Positions 60,106 through 64,000 of a stretch of 64,000 nucleotides of DNA are shown in pieces (within the stretch, counting starts at the first letter, position 1; each line of letters begins with the position of its first letter). The notes under the pieces were generated by a model. That model ran no database searches. It was not told the DNA's origin and saw only the letters and a list, made by a program, of their open reading frames with translations. Made by a program: the position numbers and the translations under genes. Origin of the DNA: Nonomuraea sp. PA05 (GTDB lineage Bacteria > Actinomycetota > Actinomycetes > Streptosporangiales > Streptosporangiaceae). The stretch is from NCBI RefSeq assembly GCF_008086045.1, contig NZ_VSEY01000034.1, positions 1 through 64,000 on the forward strand, read 5' to 3'.

Positions 60106-60557
60106 TGTCCTTCGCCCCTGCCCTCACCTTCGCGTTCGAGATCCGCGCGCGCCTCTCCCCCACCCTGCGCATCGGCGGGGGCGCCGAGTTCACCCCCATC
60201 GCCGGCGGCACCGTGGACGGCCCCAGGCTGCGCGGAACCGTCCTGCCGGGCGGCGGCGACTGGTCCGACACGCGCGGCCAGGTCTGCCGGTTGAACGCCC
60301 GCTACCTCATCGAGGCGGAGGACGGCGCCGTCATCGACATCGTGAACCGCGGCTACTACCACGAAGGGGCCGGGAGTCCCGACCAGTACGACGGCGCGCT
60401 GCGGGTGAGCGACGCGGGCGTGTACTACCGGACCTCGCCCACCTTCCGCACCGACGCGGCGGCGCACGCCTGGCTCGCCCGCACCGTCTTCGTCGGCCTG
60501 GCGCGCGAGGGAACGGGAGAGGACGAGGTCGTGATCCGCATGTACGCCGTCGGCTGA
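60105..60557 (+). CDS. DUF3237-family protein
   Basis: 150 residues, ATG overlapping the hydrolase stop (TGATG). FAFEIRARLSPTLRIGGGAEFTPIAGG-type start, GPRLRGTVLPGGGDW, DARYLIEAEDGA-like NARYLIEAEDG, and IDIVNRGYYH match DUF3237, a small beta-barrel family of unknown function that recurs next to oxidoreductases and hydrolases in catabolic operons. Its place at the end of the importer-hydrolase operon suggests a role in handling the same substrate. Confidence 0.9.
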   Translation: MSFAPALTFAFEIRARLSPTLRIGGGAEFTPIAGGTVDGPRLRGTVLPGGGDWSDTRGQVCRLNARYLIEAEDGAVIDIVNRGYYHEGAGSPDQYDGALRVSDAGVYYRTSPTFRTDAAAHAWLARTVFVGLAREGTGEDEVVIRMYAVG

Positions 60558-60564
60558 GTAGCCC

Positions 60565-60777
60565 TCACAACTCCTTGAGGCGCTTGTGTCCCTTCTCCGT
60601 CAGCGACGCCAGGTGCACCCCCACGCCGAAGGTGGTGAAGCCCGACCTGGCCGCCTTCGTGAACTCCTCGACCACCGACTCCGACGGGTACTCCTTGACC
60701 AGGACGTCATAGGCCGCGAACCCATGGTCCCGGACGGCGGCGAGGATCATGTCCGTGTTCAGCTCGGCGTGTGCCAC
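60565..60777 (-). CDS. Small conserved-looking hypothetical protein
   Basis: 70 residues from GTG 60777, well placed behind GGAGGAGATC. Mixed charged/hydrophobic helices (TDMILAAVRDHGFAAYDVLVKE, then SVVEEFTKAARSG) and a short C-terminal LTEKGHKRLKEL suggest a compact helical fold, perhaps winged-helix-like. No family recognised. Converges on the DUF3237 gene 7 bp away. The next 200 bp (60778-60979) contain no other gene and presumably hold the SARP promoter. Confidence 0.65.
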   Translation of the reverse strand: MAHAELNTDMILAAVRDHGFAAYDVLVKEYPSESVVEEFTKAARSGFTTFGVGVHLASLTEKGHKRLKEL

Positions 60778-60979
60778 GATCTCCTCCAGCGGGTCGCCCT
60801 GCCTTCACAGTCCCACCATCCGCCGGGACCCGCCATCCTCACCGGGAAGGCGGTCACGCGTGAAGCCGATCTGAAGCCGATCGCGGCATCGCCTCTGCCA
60901 TAGTCGTTCTCGCAATGGCCGGTCGATGCCCTGGTTGTGCCCTGTTCGTGCCCGGGGCGGCCGGACATAGTCAGGAGGC

Positions 60980-61015
60980 ATGGGAGCAGCAGAACATGTT
61001 CGACCGGGCCCATGA
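60980..61015 (+). CDS. Putative 11-residue leader peptide coupled to the SARP gene
   Basis: ATG 60980 directly follows a perfect AGGAGG (60973-60978) and opens an 11-codon frame, MGAAEHVRPGP. Its TGA (61013-61015) overlaps the SARP ATG (61012-61014) as ATGA. The SARP gene has no ribosome site of its own, whereas the leader has an excellent one (though closely spaced), so translation of the regulator would depend on the leader. Whether the peptide is made, or sensed as an attenuator, is inference. Confidence 0.5.
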   Translation: MGAAEHVRPGP

Positions 61016-61806
61016 CCGGTGACCTGCGCATCGCCGTCCTGGGGCCCCTGGAGGTGTGGCGCGGCGGCGTCCAGGTGCAACTGGGCCCCAACCGGCTGCG
61101 GACGATGCTGGCCGTCCTCGCCATGTCGGCGCGCGAAACCGTCTCCACGGACCAGCTCGCCGTCGCGATGTGGGCCCACGACCCGCCCGCCAACCAGCGG
61201 CGCAGCGTGCAGACCTACATCGCCCGGCTCCGCCACGCGCTCGGGCCCGCCTCGATCAGCACGTCGGCCGTGGGATACCGGCTGGAGGTGGAGCCCGGCC
61301 TGGTGGACGCCCTGCGTTTCCGCAGGCTGCTGAACGAGGCCAGGCGGTCGCGCGGCACCCCCGCGGAACGCGGCCTGCTGGATGGGGCGCTGGCGCTGTG
61401 GCGGGGCGGGGCGTTCGACGGCATCGAGTCGGAGGTGCTGTCAGGGCCCGAGGCGTCGCACCTGGTGGAGCTGCGCCTGTCGGCCGTGGAACGCTGGATC
61501 GACCTGGGCCTGGCCGAGGGGCGGCACGCCGAGATGGTCGCCGAGATCCAGTACCTGGCCGACGGCCATCCGCTGCGTGAGCCGCTGTGGGGGCGCCTGC
61601 TGCGCACGCTCGGCCGCTGCGGCAGGCAGGCCGAGGCGCTGGCCGTGTACGAGCGGCTCAGGCGCCGCATCGCCGACGACCTGGGCGTCGCCCCGTCCTC
61701 CGAGTTGCAGCGCATCCACCTGAGCCTGCTCCGGGGCGGGATGGGCGCGCCGGAGCCGCCGTCCTCCCGGACGGAAAGGTTTGTGGCCACGGCGCATCTG
61801 CGGTGA
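61012..61806 (+). CDS. SARP/AfsR-type transcriptional activator (OmpR-like wHTH + BTAD)
   Basis: 264 residues. An OmpR-type winged helix (about 4-95: LRIAVLGPLEVWRGG, RLRTMLAVLAMSARETVSTDQLAVAMW, RRSVQTYIARLRHAL, GYRLEV) is followed by the bacterial transcriptional activation domain (about 100-245: DALRFRRLLNEAR, LALWRGGAFDGI, LRTLGRCGRQAEALAVYERL, LGVAPSSELQRIH). This is the small SARP type that usually activates secondary-metabolite clusters; no such cluster is in the window. The start is inferred at 61012 and appears coupled to a leader ORF. Confidence 0.9.
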   Translation: MTGDLRIAVLGPLEVWRGGVQVQLGPNRLRTMLAVLAMSARETVSTDQLAVAMWAHDPPANQRRSVQTYIARLRHALGPASISTSAVGYRLEVEPGLVDALRFRRLLNEARRSRGTPAERGLLDGALALWRGGAFDGIESEVLSGPEASHLVELRLSAVERWIDLGLAEGRHAEMVAEIQYLADGHPLREPLWGRLLRTLGRCGRQAEALAVYERLRRRIADDLGVAPSSELQRIHLSLLRGGMGAPEPPSSRTERFVATAHLR

Positions 61807-61932
61807 TCCCGATGTAACAAGCCGAGACCCGCCCGCGTGACATCCGCGAAACGCGTCCTTCTGACCTTTCGGCGTTGGGCTGTAGTGTGCCTCGGCCCTC
61901 ACGGAGGAGGGCCGTGGGCGGGGACGGAGCGG

Positions 61933-63752
61933 GTGCGGACCGTCTGCTCGTACTGTGGCGTCGGCTGCGGCATCGTGCTCGACGTCACGCGCGGCCCGGA
62001 CGGGCGGCGGCGGGTGGTCAAGGCGTCCGGGGACAAGAGCCACCCGGCCAACGCCGGACGGTTGTGCACGAAGGGCGCCACCAGCGCCGGCCTGCCGGCC
62101 GCTCCCGGACGGCTGGAGCGGGCGCTCATCCGGCCGGACCGCGGCGCCCAGCCGCAGGAGAGCGGCGTGGACGCGGCGATCAGCGAGACCGCCCGGCGGC
62201 TGCGCGCCATCCTGGACGAGCACGGCCCCGACGCGCTGGCGTTCTACGTGTCCGGGCAGCTGACGCTGGAGGCGCAGTACCTGGCGAACAAGCCGGCCAA
62301 GGGGTTCGTCGGCACCAACCAGATCGAATCGAACTCGCGGCTGTGCATGGCCAGCGCGGGCAGCGGCTACAAGCTGTCACTGGGCTCGGACGGCCCGCCC
62401 GGCTCGTACGAGGACTTCGACCGCGCCGAGGTGTTCTTCGTCATCGGCGCGAACATGGCCGACTGCCACCCGATCCTCTTCCTGCGGATGATGGACCGGG
62501 TCAAGGCCGGCGCCAAGCTGATCGTGGCGGACCCGCGCCGCACCGCCACCGCCGGCAAGGCCGACCTGTTCCTGCGCATCCGGCCAGGCACGGACCTCGC
62601 CCTGCTGAACGGGCTGCTGCACCTGCCGGCGGAGAACGGGCACGTGGACGAGCAGTTCGTCGCCGCGCACACGCGCGGCTGGGAGGCCATGCCGGACTTC
62701 CTGCGCGACTACCCGCCGGCCACGGTCGCCGAGCTGACCGGCATCCCCGAGGACGACCTGCGCCAGGCCGCCCGGTGGATCGGCGAGGCCGGCGAGTGGA
62801 TGAGCTGCTGGACGATGGGGCTCAACCAGAGCACCCACGGCACCTGGAACACCAACGCGCTGTGCAACCTGCACCTGGCCACCGGCGCCATCTGCCGACC
62901 CGGCAGCGGCCCGTTCTCGCTGACCGGCCAGCCGAACGCGATGGGCGGCAGGGAGATGGGCTACATGGGGCCTGGCCTGCCCGGCCAGCGTTCCGTCCTG
63001 GTCGAGGAGGACCGCCGGTTCGTCGAGGACCTGTGGGGCCTGGCGCCGGGCACGCTGCGCAGCGACGTCGGCCAGGGCACGGTCGAGCTGTTCTCCAGGA
63101 TGGCCGACGGCGACGTCAAGGCGTGCTGGATCATCTGCACCAACCCGGTGGCCAGCGTCGCCAACCGTAAGACCGTCATCGCGGGGCTGGAGGCGGCCGA
63201 GTTCGTCGTCACCCAGGACGTCTTCGCCGCCACCGAGACCAACGCCTACGCCGACGTGGTGCTGCCCGCCGCCATGTGGGCCGAGACAGAAGACGTGATG
63301 ATCAACTCTGAGCGGAACCTGACGCTGCTGCGCCAGGCCGTCGATCCGGTGGGCGAGGCGCTGCCCGACTGGAAGATCATCGCCAGGGTGGCGTGCGAGA
63401 TGGGGTTCGCCGGCGCGTTCTCCTACGGTCTTCTTCCCCCGGCCGCACCTGCCCGCCGCCGAGCTGCCCGACGACGACTTTCCGTACGTGCTCAACACCG
63501 GGCGTCTGCCGCATCAGTGGCACACCCTCACCAAGACCGGCCCGGATGCGCGAGCACGGCGGCCGGCTCTGGGCCTGGCTCCAGGACGGCGCCTGCCTGT
63601 ACGTGTGCGGCGACGCCAGCCGCATGGCCAAGGACGTCGACCAGGCGCTGCGCGACCTCGCGGTCCAGCACGGCGGCCTCACCTCCGAGGACGCCGCCGC
63701 CTACGTCAAGCAGCTCGCCACCGCCAGGCGCTACGTCCGCGACGTCTACTGA
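61933..63752 (+). pseudogene. Decayed assimilatory nitrate reductase (molybdopterin) with reductase remnant
   Basis: From about GTG 61933 the frame gives a normal NasA-type molybdopterin enzyme: a [4Fe-4S] motif CSYCGVGCG with GRLCTKG, molybdopterin-binding GQLTLEAQYLANK, SNSRLCMASAG, and QPNAMGGREMGYM. At about 63426 it breaks (after FAGAFSYG) and VFFPRPHLPAAELPDD to WHTLTKTG continue in a second frame; around 63540 a third frame carries HGGRLWAWLQDGACLYVCGD to RRYVRDVY, the extreme C-terminus of a fused flavoprotein reductase. Roughly 90 residues are lost at the first junction and several hundred at the second. A pseudogene that once encoded a bifunctional nitrate reductase. Confidence 0.85.
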
Positions 63753-63842
63753 CGACCCCCCGGCCACGCGGGCCGATCACCGCCCCTGACGTCATCGCGG
63801 TCAGCGGCGCCACCCACCACCCGATCCTCGGGCGGGCCCTGC

Positions 63843-64000
63843 TCAGCGGTAGCGGGCGATCATGGGGCCGAACTCCTTGCCGTAGGCGACGCCGACCGCG
63901 TAGACCGTCCTCGCTCCTGGCACCGCGCCCAGCGCGGACACGTCGAGCTCGCGATCACGGTTCGCGCCGGTCATCGGCGGCAGCTCGGTCCTGCTGCCGT
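63843..64000 (-). CDS. 3' end of an unidentified gene
   Basis: Only the last ~52 codons lie in the window; the gene continues past base 64000. They read ...RTELPPMTGANRDREL, then LDVSALGAVPGARTVYAVGVAYGKEFG, PMIARYR and a TGA (63843-63845). The alternating hydrophobic pattern is beta-strand-like, as in a propeller blade of a secreted protein, but no family is recognised. The 90 bp to the nitrate reductase remnant hold no gene. Confidence 0.6.
   Translation of the reverse strand, partial: GSRTELPPMTGANRDRELDVSALGAVPGARTVYAVGVAYGKEFGPMIARYR

Overview
This window is chromosomal DNA from a very GC-rich, filamentous-type actinobacterium. The evidence is the strong third-position GC, frequent GTG/TTG starts, many ATGA/GTGA stop-start overlaps, and typical actinomycete families (ECF41 sigma factor, SARP regulator, DUF4383, DosR-type response regulator, many LacI regulators). 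The overall flavour suggests Streptosporangiales (for example a Nonomuraea-like soil organism), but the genus is inference. No rRNA, tRNA, CRISPR array, insertion sequence or prophage was seen.

Layout. 1-7.1 kb: the 5' end of a DosS-like GAF sensor kinase diverges from a DosR-like regulator, with two DosR-type boxes between them. A Rieske oxygenase, a DUF899 protein, an LLM flavin oxidoreductase, a secreted orphan, a tandem-UspA protein and an XRE/PPOX-fold protein follow. 7.1-16 kb is a mixed housekeeping/stress region: an ECF41 sigma factor coupled to a VOC protein, an exported SMI1/KNR4-like protein, two MFS pumps, an AhpD-like protein, a GH25 lysozyme and small membrane proteins.

16.2-50 kb is a large polysaccharide-utilisation region. 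It begins with a sugar-acid operon (LacI regulator, enolase-superfamily dehydratase, MFS carrier) next to a PL11 rhamnogalacturonan lyase and a CE12-type acetylesterase, which points to pectin. A mannan block follows: GH2 beta-mannosidase, LacI regulator, sugar ABC importer, a shrunken manA remnant and a ROK kinase, diverging from three secreted beta-mannanases (one GH5, two GH26). After an MFS pump and a ThuA-like protein comes a second operon (type-B carboxylesterase, LplABC-like importer, aldo/keto reductase) with a paralogous LacI regulator, a ROK repressor and a GH1 beta-glucosidase. A shared 14-bp LacI-type site (ideal form CTAAAACGTTTTAG) lies before the importer, the beta-mannosidase, the esterase/lacI pair and the GH1 gene. 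This suggests one regulon: secreted mannanases cut mannan, the ABC systems import oligosaccharides, and GH2/GH1 enzymes and the kinase finish the job.

50-60.6 kb holds a catabolic cluster: an amidase diverging from a TetR regulator across a palindromic operator, then a complete oligopeptide-type ABC importer (A-B-C-D-F), a CocE/NonD serine hydrolase and a DUF3237 protein, tightly overlapped. The substrate is unknown. 60.6-64 kb has a SARP regulator apparently coupled to an 11-codon leader ORF, a decayed molybdopterin nitrate reductase, and the 3' end of an unidentified gene.

Two window-wide patterns stand out: short tandem repeats that span or crowd stop codons at several gene ends, and remnants of central metabolic genes (manA, nitrate reductase) left in otherwise intact neighbourhoods.
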